In this document: piece by piece, positions 6,471-6,567 of the stretch
Layout: each line of letters begins with the position of its first letter
How positions within the stretch are numbered: the stretch's first letter is position 1
From: Deltaproteobacteria bacterium
GTDB taxonomy: Bacteria; Myxococcota_A; UBA9160; SZUA-336
Assembly (NCBI GenBank): GCA_030665705.1
Contig: DAOUZG010000107.1
Coordinates: forward strand, 1-6,567
Direction: 5' to 3'
DNA length: 6,567 nt
Notes under the pieces: model-generated
What the model was told of the DNA's origin: nothing
The model's database searches: none
What the model saw: the letters and a program-made list of their open reading frames with translations, nothing else
Made by a program: the position numbers and the translations under genes

Positions 6471-6567
6471 GGCAGCGAATCTATGGCGAGCACCCGAGCC
6501 CGCAAACACGGGGGCTTTCCGGCCCGTACGTGGGTGAACAGCACCGCTGCGCTGCGGACGTGTGCGC

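Overview
The window is a compact, GC-rich (roughly two-thirds G+C), gene-dense piece of bacterial chromosome. Two of the starts I favour are GTG, intergenic gaps are short, and long spurious open frames lie opposite or beside real genes, as is usual at high G+C. All recognisable products are housekeeping or metabolic enzymes. I see no insertion sequence, phage gene, CRISPR array, tRNA or rRNA. The proteins point to a high-GC bacterium, but the sequence alone does not let me name a phylum.

Left block, plus strand (1-3567). A nicotinate phosphoribosyltransferase cut by the left edge is followed 20 bases later by nicotinamidase. Together they convert nicotinamide to nicotinate and then to nicotinate mononucleotide, the deamidating NAD salvage route. 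After 56 bases comes a single-domain macro protein of the O-acetyl-ADP-ribose deacetylase / ADP-ribosyl hydrolase kind. Its ligand is itself derived from NAD, so the first three genes form a plausible NAD salvage and ADP-ribose clean-up operon. After a further 89 bases containing two small all-GC hairpins comes an FAD-dependent amino-acid-oxidase-type dehydrogenase of unknown substrate, starting at a GTG with a good ribosome binding site.

Right block, minus strand (3574-6470 or beyond). Reading leftwards from the right edge, there is a small class I SAM-dependent methyltransferase of unknown substrate, a 117-base gap holding a possible promoter and a perfect 10-base palindrome, and then leuC and leuD. 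These encode the two subunits of 3-isopropylmalate dehydratase (leucine biosynthesis). leuC and leuD overlap or nearly overlap, which suggests translational coupling. The FAD enzyme and leuD converge tail to tail with only 6 bases between stop codons, and a short hairpin spans the junction.

I did not find a clearly undescribed system. The most interesting points are the linkage of a macro domain to NAD salvage genes, the loss in that macro protein of one of the two Asn residues of the usual NAAN motif, and the operator-like palindrome in front of leuC.
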